A DNA stretch of 64,000 bases from Trichoplusia ni. Its lineage: Eukaryota > Arthropoda > Insecta > Lepidoptera > Noctuidae. The stretch spans positions 14,725,895 to 14,789,894 of the forward strand of contig NC_039481.1 in the NCBI RefSeq assembly GCF_003590095.1, given 5' to 3'. This document shows positions 37,166 to 49,185 of this stretch, in pieces. Every line of letters begins with the position of its first letter. The stretch's first letter is position 1. The position numbers and the translations under genes were made by a program. The notes beneath the pieces were generated by a model that did no database searches, was not told the DNA's origin, and saw only the letters and a list, made by a program, of their open reading frames with translations.

Positions 37166-38864
37166 GTGAGTCAGTCAGACAAAATCGGTTCTAACGGATT
37201 TTTTCAAATAAAGATCTGGATCACTTTTCATTCCTCCAATTACATCGAGCTCATCAACTTCTATGCTGATTCTGATTTTAATTACAAACACGTGACTTAA
37301 TAGACTGTTGTACCAACTCGCCTTACTTTATTGATTGGGCTGTTAAATGCCCATTTATTTTATAGTCTTCTCACAACTCCACTAGTTTTTACAAGCTCAA
37401 ATCTATTGACGCACTTTCAATTTGACCGCCAGATGTTGAGGTGTCTAAAAATACCTGTGTGTATACAAAATACCCATTTACGTATAGTATATAGATTTAA
37501 AATCAACTAAGAGTGTTTTAGCTCTTCATAAAGGTATGTGGAATGTTGTTGTAACCAAATTATAATATGAACTAAGAATTTTAGGAGAAATTTAATATTT
37601 ATTATGCTTTCTTACTCATCATACTTGTATTAAAATTTGGGTTTTTTTTTAGGAGATTTACCTCTAACAGATTTTGTTTTTTAAGTATTCTTACATGATT
37701 TTACTTTAACATTGATCTCTATCAGTCAATTGCAGTATTAAATAGTTATATCTGTTTAAAAATCATTATCTTATCAAAAAAGGTTTTAATCCTAAAAACT
37801 GCAGGTTGCAAACAGACCTGTTTAGTTCAAAACAGCCTACAATTATGGAAGTTGAGAAATAACAAGGGTACCTGTACCATAAATTCTTAAATGACAACTG
37901 TTGCGATTGTTAGAACAAGATGATGCGCATTTTACGCATAGCTGCATCTCACTTCTACAATAAAGCGTCATTCTTTCAGAGCTCATAGTAAGGGGTTAAA
38001 AACGGTCCCAATAAACTTTCCGACTTTCCACTTGATCCTAATTAGAGATCCTTTCCTTATTGTCTAAGATTGCTTCGCCAACCAATGAAGTCTTGTAACC
38101 GTTTCATTATCAGGTTTCCTTCGTACAATGGTTGGCCAGTGATAAATAGGCTTGAAGTTAAATTTTATTGTCCATTGCTTAAATACGGTAGCTTATTTTT
38201 AACGATTTTAAAGGAAAGAGATTAAATAATAATGTTTTTGGTATCAGACGGTTTTTATTATATGGTCAAAAGTAAGATTCATGTATAGATTTCATGAAAT
38301 TTTGAGTAAGTCATGAAAATAACTGAGTTAGCTATTCATTATTTGGCCAAAATGATAACATGAAAGAGCACAACGTATAAACATTGGCATATATGTACAT
38401 ATAACTATAAAAAATTGAAAATTTTGTTGTTTGGTTAAAATAGCCTCATTTTATTTTTTTATTTTTTGATTCAAATGCAATAACGAGGCTATACATTGTA
38501 ACAGTATTCAAAAAACGTAACCTAAAAGAAATCGATACAAAAAATATAGAGTTTCAAATTTATGTATTTTTCGATTACAAAAATAACAAATAGTTATAGT
38601 AAACTAGTTATAGTGTGTTTATTTTAGATCCCCTTTTCAACGTCAAAAGGATAATCTTATGTTTAAACCTTTTAGAAACAAGGCTTTGAATCGAATATCT
38701 TTCAAAGACAAGTTTCCCAGAAAAGTGTATTTTCTTTTAGGTATTATGATGTGTTTGTTTTCTTTGGTGAATATTTATTTAGTTTTGTCTGATATGTTAG
38801 AAAATATTCTGAAAAAATTAATGCTTTTTCAATTGTAATAGTTTCTTTAAGAAAATTATCCAGA
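37166..38864 (+). other. Presumed intron after exon B, no gene seen
   Basis: It begins with GTGAGTCAG and quickly falls to AT-rich sequence. A 61-codon frame at 37115-37300 runs out of exon B in another frame and is a shadow. No acceptor followed by a convincing open exon was found. Confidence 0.55.
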
Positions 38865-39107
38865 CTAGCTGTTGCCCGCGACTTCGTCCCCGTGGGTAAA
38901 AGTTATTATTTATAACTGCCCTGTTTTTTTTCACATTTTTAATTGTATCTTCGCTCCTATTAGGCGCAGCCTGATGGTTTATAGCCTAAAGCCTTCCTTG
39001 ATTCCTATTCAACACACAAAGACTTTTTTCAATTTGGACCAGTAGTTCCTGAGATTAGCGCGTTCAAACAAACAAACAAACTCTTCAGCTTTATATATTA
39101 GTATAGA
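38865..39107 (-). mobile_element. Non-autonomous Helitron-like element, family 1, minus orientation
   Basis: Read on minus it starts TCTATACTAATATATAAAGC after an A and ends GTCGCGGGCAACAGCTAG before a T, identical in layout to the 4056 copy and of the shorter subtype. It carries 'aacgcgctaatctcaggaac' and the (GTTT)n run. It lies in the presumed intron, opposite to the direction of transcription. It has no coding capacity. Confidence 0.8.
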
Positions 39108-41602
39108 TTACGCAAAAAGCCAGTTATGTCCATTGTTTCTATTCCCAACGTCTATAGATCCCATGCTGTTGATCAAACTTATGGAGGTTCGTACATCAGC
39201 AACGACAACCCTAACTGGTTCAAAAAATCTGCCAAACAGTCCACAAAAGAATTAACAAAATATTCGTCTTGTAAACGTTTTCTTGTTTACCAATTATTTG
39301 TATGTCGACGTTCTCTACATAAAATTTAAAAAACCTTTTAAAGCTTTCTAAAGCAAAATAACCAATTACGATATCGAATCCCTAAATTACAATAACAAAA
39401 TTAATTTAATTGAAGTTTTGTTTACGACGAGTTGTGTTACAAGTTTAGTCTGCGTTTTGTTTAGACCACCTACACTGTTAAGAGAATAATTTATTACTAA
39501 AAAAAACTGTAAATATTTTTCCATTTGTAATTGGAATCAGATTTCAATCAACCTGTCCATTGGAGAAGAAAATCATTTTGAGTTAACTTAGATTTTAAAA
39601 TGAAATCAGAAATCTCCATCTACTCTTTTCTTCATCTCTACCTGCGCGCAGGTAGAGTAGAGCTGCGTAGGCAAGCATGTTATATAGCGGGTTATGTATC
39701 CATGCTTTGTTTTCCCACGCATTGAGCAAACCCTGGAGACGTGGCATGGTGGTTAGGTAGAGTATTAAGAGTTAGTAAGTGACACTATCCGCTTTTGACC
39801 CCCGAGGAGAACAGTATACTACAGGATTCCTTTAAATTATAATAAAATAAATTGAACCATACTTATTCTTTCTGTTGTTGACGAAAAAGCCTTTTTTTAG
39901 CCATGGAATTTCTTAAGACTGGTATTACGAGCACAAAGTTATTAAATTCCTCAATTCAAAGACTCTACACTTTTCTACATTCCATAAAATTAATTTTGAT
40001 TACATAAGACATCGGGTTGCCTTTAGCGAGTACTTGAACTCTCGCTAATTACTCAAAGGCGGCAATTAAACGCAATCTCAAAGATTGACTAATTAAATAC
40101 TTCAGGTCTTTATTAAAACTTCCTTGTTATATATTTTATTCTTGGTGGTGAAATACAGTCAGATAGAACTGAAGTAGTTTCTAGAAAGAGTTTCTTTACA
40201 AAACCTTTCCATATTGCAAGAATCAAAGTACGTTATACTGAACTTCAGATTCTGCCCTAAACCGACATAAGCGAAAAGTCACGCAACCAATTTTTTGGGG
40301 TAACGAAACTCTACAATATCTATCGACTTAAGTTCGCAAGCTCTTAATATACAAACTCATAGACAATACATAGGCAAAGCATCGCCTTTAACCTTTCCAA
40401 AAGTTATAAAAGAATAATAACACAATAATTTCCACTCCGACGCTCACTCTACCTTATCTGCACAACGATTACAAAAATCTGACATTTCTTGTCTGGCCAC
40501 GATGTTACCGTAATGACGTCACTATAATGATAACTCCGTGATAACACGTTATCAGATAACCGTGATGTATCACTAATCGAATGTGTTTGTAGTTTTGTTT
40601 TACCAGCTCTCTGATAATGTCTAGTCTATAATATCGAAAGCTACATGGTTTATAAATGTACTGGAAAAATCTGTACTAACTGACATGATATTAGACTTGT
40701 TAATGGTCAGTTGTAGATGTAAGAGACACCGCTCTCACATTTTGCTAGTTGCAATTTTACTTATGTCTACCAAAAATGTATGATGTCTGTAAACACCGTG
40801 GCTACTGGTTACATTTATTTTCTCGTTTGAAATTGTTTTGTACACTTTTGCTTTTGTTCTTTTCAATTAGTTTTGATGCACTCCTGTAAACATTATCCCG
40901 TCTAAAAACTAAAAAAAAAAACAGTTCGCCACATGGTTATCCATATGTTCGTAATATAATTGAAGAGCATAATATAAAGCCAAACTCTTTTTATGTTTTA
41001 AAATAGATTTTTTCGAATAAAACACTAAATAATGGAACATCATTTGTCTATTTATTCATATGAAGCTGTAATATATATATTTGAAAGAAATTAAAATAGC
41101 CTGTGCCATGCTTTTTATTTCAGCTAGAACTTGATAATACTGCACACAAATACTTAGCCTCCAAATTCCGACAGTCTCCCTAAAATTATTAATTTAATCA
41201 TGGCGATAGAATGTGAGCTTAGTAGTAATTACACGGATCGAAGTTTGTTAATCATGTGTCAAACACAATTAAGTTCGGTCGGGCGCTAGCGGGCAAACCG
41301 TTGTGAAAATGAACTCGCTCTATTGATCTATTGCGATGAACCAATTTCAAATAAAAACCTTTTGCAGTCGAAAGCTTTTACATTCGTGTTTTTGCATTCG
41401 CAACATTGCAGTATTGGTATTTATTTTATGAAATGCAAAAACAACTGTTTCGAAGATTTCTGTGAACCAGTGTTGCGTTTTGTCTGTTTCTCTTTCATGT
41501 GAATTTAATTAGGTTGCTATATTTTTTTTTATTGATATACCTATACAAGTACATTGCACACTTCGTAATAGTTATCGAAAGTGAAGAACTAGTTTTTTTT
41601 AG
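39108..41602. other. AT-rich presumed intron, no gene seen
   Basis: A 67-codon frame at 39126-39329 has no recognisable features. A TGACGTCA at 40514 is followed by the near-palindrome TGATAACACGTTATCA at about 40547, the only structured spot noticed. A GC-richer patch near 39640-39680 could be a worn repeat. Confidence 0.5.
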
Positions 41603-41790
41603 CCAAAATGCACTGGGCTAAAACACTCTTGTTTTGATCTGGTGGAATTCCTCATGAACTTTCTTCGCCTTGGGAAAGACGAAGAGTTGTGCCGAACTTT
41701 TATCGACTAAAATCAATGGAATGCTTCCCCGTTCCCTATATTCGGGGGCAAGCGGAAGGGCTTTTGAAGACTCTCGCGACTAGAAGATAG
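41603..41790. repeat. Diverged interspersed repeat ('gtggaattcctcatgaact' type)
   Basis: The blocks 'aaaatgcactgggctaaaac', 'gatctggtggaattcctcat', 'gaactttcttcgccttggga' and 'ttatcgactaaaatcaatgg' recur in this order in noctuid and other moth genomes as I remember them. The element class is unknown to me. No open frame remains. Confidence 0.45.
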
Positions 41791-42969
41791 TACAAGGAAT
41801 TTAAACACCGTGTAGTGAAGCATACTGGTTTTCTTCCTTAAGCTCCGAACCAGTCGAAGAGAACTAAGGGTTTCTGCGATCTAAATGTAAATTGCCAAAG
41901 GTACAGGCCATTGAACTTAATCGAAAGCTAAAGCTTACCTAGAGATTTGACACTAATTGTCACTCAACATAACCGGTTAGAGATCATAAGCTTAATGTTA
42001 CCTACATACGATATATCTCATGTATAATTGCGTTGATTTGAATCAACTGTCCTTATAGAGAAGTGGGCCCGCCTTCGATACCACACAATGCAACCTGTTT
42101 TGACGCTAACTCATACATCTACTGACGTTTAATCATTTATAGATCGTTATCTTATTCAATCTACAAAAGACAACATTTAAAACGTGCTATCGTGTACAGT
42201 CGCGCCATTAGGACTAAGATAAATGATTGAGTGAGTCATCAATATTAAAACAAATGAAGATTGATGTTCTACACATAGATTGAGGAATAATATTACATAG
42301 AAAATATTGCGACATGTCTTTATTCTTCAATCGTGTGTCGCCATGTTCGTAGCTATCTTCTTCTTATATTTGTCGGTCTGAGTTGTGATTGAGGTTTGAC
42401 TATATCTTACATAATATTAATTAATAAATAGCTAAAATCCACGACGTAGTAACAAATAAATGAAATTTTATTTAAGTACATGATACGTAATCGCAATAAA
42501 ACATAAAATCTTACCATAAAATTGTTAAGACTTAATTATAAATTAATAAGTAAATTGTAAATCAGTTATGCCCGTACCTTTTAATGTATTTTATACTAAA
42601 ATAACTTAGAAAACAAGTTGATAATGTAACGTGTAAAACAGTACAGGAAAACGCTTGTTAACTGTTCACTCTCAGTATGCAAAAAAACGTTATACAAATC
42701 ACTTATAATCTAGGTCAAACTGATATTAAATTATACACGGGTTTTTTCTAACATGTATTACGGACCGGTTATTTTTAGCTCAGATATACCAAAATATATT
42801 ATAGTTACTGTTTATCAAAATATACAGAATACACGTAAGTGAATATGGGTTGTACATAAATCGGAAAACTTAGTTCACATGAACAAATATGACGACTGCG
42901 AGAGAATTGATAAATTGAATAGTTTTCGTTAAATACAATTGCATACTTATATAATAGTCTTGTACTTTT
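41791..42969. other. AT-rich presumed intron, no gene seen
   Basis: No frame, RNA gene or repeat could be supported here. Confidence 0.5.
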
Positions 42970-43038
42970 ATTGTCACTGTCAATATTGAGGCATTGTCAC
43001 TGTCAATATTGAGACATTGTCACTGTCAATATTGAGAC
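42970..43038. repeat. Tandem repeat: three units of 23 bp
   Basis: The unit ATTGTCACTGTCAATATTGA plus GRC occurs at 42970-42992, 42993-43015 and 43016-43038. Units two and three are identical and unit one differs by a single base (GGC for GAC). The near-identity suggests recent expansion and probable copy-number variation between individuals. Confidence 0.95.
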
Positions 43039-44103
43039 AAATGGTCTCTATTTCAAGCCCAATTCGTCAAATAGCAATTTGAATACCAGCACGGCAAAAA
43101 AATAACGTACTCTAAAAAGGTTTTTTAACGGGTGTATTTTGCAGTGACTAGGTGAGCTATAAACTTAGAGAGAACTCAAAAATAAACTTCAGAGGTATTG
43201 GTACACCAATTTTTAATTCTTAATGCAATTCATAACTCCACTCCACTCCAGATCCGAAGATCGGCAGTCAGTTTTGCATACTTCATCTTTTCCCTCGCAA
43301 CATGAAAAACATCTGCAATGCTAAGTATTCATCTGAATGCATTTAATTGATATGAAATCACGATGAAACAATTATGAAAACATTCCATAAATCAAGTTCA
43401 CGTACACTACACAGGCGAAGTTGAACTACGCGCTAATTGCACTGAGAGTCGATTAAATTGGATAATTTACTGCATTCGCTCAATTAGTTTGGAAAGGTCA
43501 GAATTTTATTAATTTCGTGCAAATATTTTGAATAATATCGCATTTTGATATGCCTGAAATGCTTGCTTAATATTTACTGGCCTTCATCGTTAAAGAAGAG
43601 ATAAAAAGGCAAAGGGTATTATTACTCGCAGCGGATACACTTTTCTTTTTGTAGTTTCTACTAAAATCTTAGTTTCTCATGGTCCGGTTGTTTTGACTGT
43701 CTTCAAAAATACAAGTTGATGATAAACAGAGAAACTTTTAGCGTCGTCTAAAAGTGGCACTTATGCGCAATAGAGGAGTGGCAGAAGATGCCACGAGGTT
43801 TTACCTGACAGATGTTTAGGAAATACCTTCCAAATTCCTCGCTCGCGATTAAAGGTGACGAGAAGAAATAACTTAGTCATTTAAGGCTATACGCTAGAAT
43901 ACTCAGGATTTATTTGAAGTAAAACCCACAAAAATGCGTTAAGAATGTGCGACGATAAATATTGTAGCTTTAAAATTCGATTTATTTTGTATTTGCATGT
44001 AACTCTGCAGATGTAAGCAACTGTACTGTATTTAATTATTCTGGTACTTGACTAATGATGGTTTTATTTTTGTTTGTCATTTTCTACACACTTTTAAATT
44101 AAC
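43039..44103. other. AT-rich presumed intron, no gene seen
   Basis: Nothing could be assigned. A slightly GC-richer stretch at 43740-43870 ('aaaagtggcacttatgcgca', 'cctcgctcgcgattaaaggt') may be part of an old repeat. Confidence 0.45.
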
Positions 44104-44260
44104 ATCATCAGCATAGTCTTTACTGTGTAGGGGTTGGCTTCCGGTCTTATCGGATGCAACTAAGTACCAGCGTTTTACGAGGAGCGATTGCCTATCTGAC
44201 CTACCCCATTATCTGGGTAACCGACTTCCGACTACCTGTCAAAGAACTAGGATCCTCATA
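44104..44260 (-). repeat. Diverged interspersed repeat, same family as 3551, minus orientation
   Basis: On plus it reads 'catcatcagcatagtc', 'ggttggcttccggtctta', 'tcggatgcaactaagtacca' and 'gattgcctatctgacctacc', the reverse complement of the 3551-3700 layout but longer at its far side. This supports a family of truncated copies with a common 3' end. Confidence 0.6.
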
Positions 44261-45015
44261 TTAACGTAGTCTCCGAAAAAAGGTATTGGTCAATAGCCTA
44301 ATCACGAGGAACACCTACAGCTTACAGCAGCATTTATTGCACATTACAGCACAATTACCTGTTGTAAACAGTCCTTTAATTTGCGTAACAATATATTCTG
44401 TCCTACCTTGCCTAGGATGTTGTCAATCCGGTTTCAAATAATAATGAAGGGAGGTACAAATATCATGTGTCACAACAACAATAGTATTACGCTGTTACAC
44501 TGCGTTGAGCTTGCATTGTATGTAAAGAAATCTAGGCTGATATGTGCACACTCTTTTATGGTACACATACGTGCATATTTAACCATTTGAAGAAAGATCT
44601 TGTACAGTCGAGTGCATCAATAATATTGATACTAGATGAGGACGAAGTTAAGCCTAATTTATAAATTTTATACAACAATAGATCCCAGTATGTTAACTGT
44701 TTAAAAAACCGGCTCAAAAAATAAGTATTTTGTCACCCAATTTGTAAGGTTGCTGACACAAAATCAATTTAGTGCTCGTTGTTAAAGCGGCAGCTTACAA
44801 AACAGATGAAATACAGTTCCTTCTGTTCTTACCTTTTGGGTACGAAACCCAAAACATTAGTCACATGATCCTACTTTAGTTTAAATCTGCAGCCTGAAGT
44901 CAACTTGCGTTTTTCTGAGCATGAAAATGTATTGAAATGAAATCTGAAAGTCGTCACTGATGATCGTCATGAAATTTTTTGATGTTCATTTATTTTTGCA
45001 TTTCGAAAAGACTCA
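44261..45015. other. AT-rich presumed intron, no gene seen
   Basis: A 69-codon frame at 44381-44590 has no recognisable features or splice support. Confidence 0.5.
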
Positions 45016-45295
45016 TCTATACTAATACATAAAGCGAATAGTTTGTTTATTTGAACGCGCTAATCTCAGGAACTACTGGTTTAAAGTGAAAACTTCTTTT
45101 TGTGCTGAATGGTCTATTCAACGAGGAAGGCCATATTTTAGGCTATATACCATCACGCTGTGACTAATAGGAGCGAAGATGCAATGGAAAATGTAAAAAA
45201 AAACAGGAAAAATTATTTATCTTCGAGGGTTACCGTTCGAAAATTCTAAACTTATATCTTCTAACCACGCGGACGAAGTCGTGGGCAACAGCTAG
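45016..45295 (+). mobile_element. Non-autonomous Helitron-like element, family 1, longer subtype
   Basis: It has a 5' TCTATACTAATACATAAAGC after A and a 3' GTCGTGGGCAACAGCTAG before T. It shares the extra 'cttcgagggttaccgttcg' segment with the 24915 copy. Point changes have weakened the terminal hairpin (GTCGTGGG for GTCGCGGG), indicating an older insertion. Confidence 0.8.
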
Positions 45296-47304
45296 TAATA
45301 CATACCTAATTGAACGCGACTGTACAAATGATTGACGTGTGATTTCCTTTGCATTTGTTTTGGCTTTTGTTCATCTATTGTTTGTAATGGAAGTAATGGA
45401 AACGTGAAGTAATTTTCAACGTGTTTTCGTAAAAGGGCAATGACGCGTTCATTGTTATGCTAATGATTTTGATTAATATAAAGTTTGTCCATAAAGATTG
45501 TAGAACATAGGCTAGGTGTGTTAATTTGATTTCTTTGTAGACAAAAACTATTTAAGTGATGTTTCTCTACATTTCAAAAGGAAACAGGACTAGATCGTTA
45601 AAATGACTTAATAATTGTGCAAAACAGTTTTCATAAATACATTACCTCATAAACTTAATTTTTGTAGAACTCTGTTAAAATATATTCATCAGCTATATTT
45701 TTATATTACTTATCTTGAAAGATATTATCGCTAGAAATTTAAAACGAATTCCTGAAAAAACTTTGTGAAAAAGCAACGCCTAATTGAATTAACTTTTCCA
45801 AGTATTTCACAAAATTGTTTCTTAAAACATTGTTGAAGTGACTAATTAAGAGAAGTTTGTTCGAAAATAAGTAAAACAATATTTTAATTACGTACCTATA
45901 ACGTGTAATAAAAAAGCGGCCTCTTATTCAAAGTCGATACTCAATAGAATTCTAAAGAAAGATTAAAACTCATTAAAAAAACACTTATCTGACTTTTCCA
46001 GTTTTTCTGCATCATTAGTAACATAGAAGTTATCTTGTTAGACAAAAACTACAAGTAAATACCGCATATATCTAAAATCAGGGTAAACAATAAATCAATG
46101 TAAAAATAATCTGCATATGTCACTCTGCTACAAAAAATTCTTCCAAAACAGACATGGTTAAGGGCTTGTTTTATAAGTGTTTTTTTTTATTTAAATCAAA
46201 CTAAAACTATAAATGTAAATGTATGTGAGTGTATTTGCATGTAAGTATGTGCGAGTGTATAAGTATGCATGTTAGTTAAATCTTCACCGGTCGGAATGAT
46301 TTCAATGACATTTAGTAGTTTACACCTTAGATTAATACATATTATATTTTAAATCAACTTAATAAAAGATGACTACTATTTTTGTACCCATCAAAATTCA
46401 GGCAAAGCCGCGTATATAGCTAGCTATAATATATTGTTCATTAAAGAAGTATTTGCACGTTCGTGTGATATAGATAGTGCAATTAATATGTGCGTTAGAA
46501 TCGTGTGTGCAAACTGAGATCACCTAAGCCATGACCTTGTGTGATTGTCACGTTTTATAAAGTCTGATGTGGAATAAAATATTTGGATGGACTCTGGATA
46601 TCAATATGGAAGGTGACGAGTCGCCTAACTTCAAACGAGCACTAGTTATTAGTATCTGTCAAACTTCGTAAATACAAGCTAGGGTAACCTCGTTTGGTAG
46701 CTGCAGAAGTTGCGTGGTTATTTTTGACCGCAAGTCTCATATTTTTTGTGGAGTCGAAGTAAATACCCTTTCCATCACTGGAACATTTTTATCTACCCGC
46801 CAGATTTAGACAATATCACTAGGAATAAAATTGCAAGGAAGGTGCAGAATTGGAATTGTTCTGAAGGTAATAAAGTCGCAACTGTAAAAATTATTGAAAA
46901 GGAATATAAAACTTATTTCGTAGGATATTGAAAGCGCACGTGCAATTTTACCTACACCATAAAATACAGCCAAGCAATAAATGAAACCTTATCGATGTGA
47001 AAACTATAATAAATATGTGAAAAATACTCAATCATGAAAATATTATACATAGGTATTGACGATTGTGATGATCAATCATAGACGTAAAAGCCTGACACTC
47101 GAGTATTCATAAAACGTGTATTTCTAACAAACATGTATCCCATCAAAAACATAAATGTGAAATAAGAGCCAAGCTCAAAATTATGATATATGATTTGGTT
47201 GTTGACTTCAATGACAAAAAAATGAGATCTTAATGGCTGTCAAGTTCAATGGTCGGTCTTGAGATAGCATATCTTCCTATTATTTAGGATAATATTATAT
47301 ATTA
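45296..47304. other. AT-rich presumed intron, no gene seen
   Basis: A TGTA/TATG-rich stretch at about 46210-46275 ('atgtatgtgagtgtatttgc') is a degenerate microsatellite. A 61-codon frame at 46746-46931 is unsupported. Confidence 0.5.
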
Positions 47305-47578
47305 CTAGCTGACACAGCAAACGTTGTTTTGCCTAATAAATTATTATAATCATATTAATGCTACATTATAAAACAATAAAAACAAAAGATTTCGTAAAAA
47401 AAATATAAAATAAATTTTAATGTGAGCAATCCTTATTACTCAAGGGTATGAAAAATAGATGTTAGTCGATTCTCAGACCTACTGAATATGCATACAAAAT
47501 TTGGTAAAAATTGGTTAAGCCGTTTCGGAGGAGTACGGTAACTAACATCGTGACACGGGAATTTTATATATTAGAAGA
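47305..47578 (-). mobile_element. Non-autonomous Helitron-like element, family 2, minus orientation
   Basis: Read on minus it begins TCTTCTAATATATAAAATTC after an A, continues 'cccgtgtcacgatgttagtt', and ends GCTGTGTCAGCTAG before a T. These are Helitron-type ends with a body unlike family 1. I recognise the body ('gccgtttcggaggagtacgg' on plus) as widespread in moths. A second copy is at 55484-55740. It has no coding capacity. Confidence 0.7.
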
Positions 47579-48912
47579 TTGTTAAGGTCTGACTTGGTTA
47601 GTTCTCAGCTGGTCACCTGAAATTGGGTCATAGTTTTGATCTATAGGTCAGTCAGTGAAAAATATGTCAATTTATAATATATCAAATTTTTTTAAAGACT
47701 AAAAAGCAGCCGTGTTAGTTCCATTTTGGCACTTCCAGATATGGCTAGGTAGGCCTTTAAGGGAGCGACAACGCCAGTCGCAATGCCTGCAAACGAATTA
47801 TGTTTGGAGTGACGTTGGAGGTTTATAATGAGCAGGAAAAACAGAAGGCAGGAGATAAAATGGGAGACCTAAATATAGTATTCCTTCCTGTGTATTTCAA
47901 ATATTGTAGAGATTCTTTTTTAACTAAAATAACACATCCAAAAAGATTTTGTGAGTTTAGAAATTATTTTATTTTCAGTGGACAAAAGATTGAAATTGAT
48001 CTATCAGAAATATTTTTTGGTTTAATTTCCATTTTCAAGGGTAACTATATTAATTAAAAATAATGATTATAGATACATCTATTTCCCAATTTATATATTA
48101 AAACGCTTTTTATATCTTTTCATAAACGACTATTGTCCTCCAAAGAGTATTATTTGGGTAACAAGGTACTTAAATATGAATTAATGACAGTCGAAGTTTT
48201 ACTTTAACAATTTCAATTTTAATTAGCGTTAGTTAGAGTTTCGATCAAAGTTATCAATTAAGAAATGAAAATTGAGTTTTCATGAAACGTTATTATTTCG
48301 AAAAATTACTTTTGGACAACTTTTCTAATAACTAATGTACATTGATCTTGTTAGCTATCGGCGCTTAGCTTTGACTCCTTTCATCAAGAACAGAACGCAG
48401 ATTTTCTTATTGCACCACTCACAATATTAAAAAGAAAACATCTTCGCAAAAGTAAAGAGTCAAACGTAGCTCGACAACGGATAATTAATTTGCTTTGTTG
48501 TTTCCTCAGCTGGAACCTACCCACTGTTAGTAGGAGCTGATATGCATAATATATGATATCCTTCTCCAAACTTAAAGAAAATTGTTTTGCTTTATCAAAA
48601 TACTTACCCACATATTTTAAATTTTGATTCCTCATTTTTTAATTGAATAACGCCCATATCCATTTCTCTCTATATTTTATCAAGAATATCCCTTGATTGA
48701 GTAATAGTTAACTGCAAAACGTGACCGACGTGATCAGCGTGACCTTTTGTTGACATTTTCCGCTTCATTTTAGGTCGCAGCAGCAACCGCGCCAGATTGA
48801 CAATTTCGACTGTTTGCACCAATACTGCCAATACCCTGCTTGTTTTGTTCGTAGACAGGGGTTTTTGTTTACGCTGTATGATTTAAAAAGAGGGAAATAT
48901 ATGTTCAGTTGA
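47579..48912. other. AT-rich presumed intron, little seen
   Basis: An 85-codon frame at 47800-48057 and an 83-codon frame at 48384-48635 (minus) lack domain signals. A GC-richer patch at 48775-48850 ('gtcgcagcagcaaccgcgcc') lies just downstream of the minus-strand exon candidate and could be part of the same element or its border. Confidence 0.45.
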
Positions 48913-48918
48913 TTTATT
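48913..48918 (-). terminator. Candidate polyadenylation signal AATAAA for the minus-strand exon
   Basis: TTTATT on plus reads AATAAA on minus, about 75 bases past the stop codon of the exon candidate at 48991-49185. The hexamer is common by chance in DNA this AT-rich, so it is only supporting evidence. Confidence 0.35.
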
Positions 48919-48990
48919 ATAACTTGATTGAACTAAACTAATGTTTACATTTTAAAACTATATCAATATAAAAAGAAAAATATACATTAT

Positions 48991-49185
48991 TTACAAAGCG
49001 TCAAAAAAGACATCTTCATCCCTGCCAAAGTCGGGAAACGTGCCCAGAAGGCTGGCTGCATTGCCACGTCGTATGGCAATGCTAATTCTGTGGGCAAAAT
49101 ATAGACCAGCCTTCTGATCACGTGTAGACTCGACTTGATTGATATCGTTATCATAATAATTCTTTAAAAAAGGTTTCTGCTCTAT
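48991..49185 (-). CDS. Candidate terminal coding exon, unrecognised protein (C-terminal 64 residues)
   Basis: This is a 64-codon open stretch on minus ending in TAA, too short and ATG-less to stand out as an ordinary ORF. Its 5' edge fits a splice acceptor: pyrimidine-rich CTTTTTGACAG, then phase-0 coding from 49185. An in-frame TGA just upstream overlaps the acceptor. The peptide is compositionally convincing: an acidic and Asn-rich start, then DQKAGLYFAHRISIAIRRG, NAASLLGTFPDFGRDED and a final VFFDAL. The GC-richer codons contrast with the AT-rich surroundings. The RRGNAASLLGTFP segment reminds me of C-termini of some uncharacterised insect or transposon proteins, but I cannot name the family. 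It may be a relic of a DNA transposon gene inside the intron, or an intact last exon of a nested gene; upstream exons would lie above 49185 and were not found. Confidence 0.45.
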   Translation of the reverse strand: MEQKPFLKNYYDNDINQVESTRDQKAGLYFAHRISIAIRRGNAASLLGTFPDFGRDEDVFFDAL

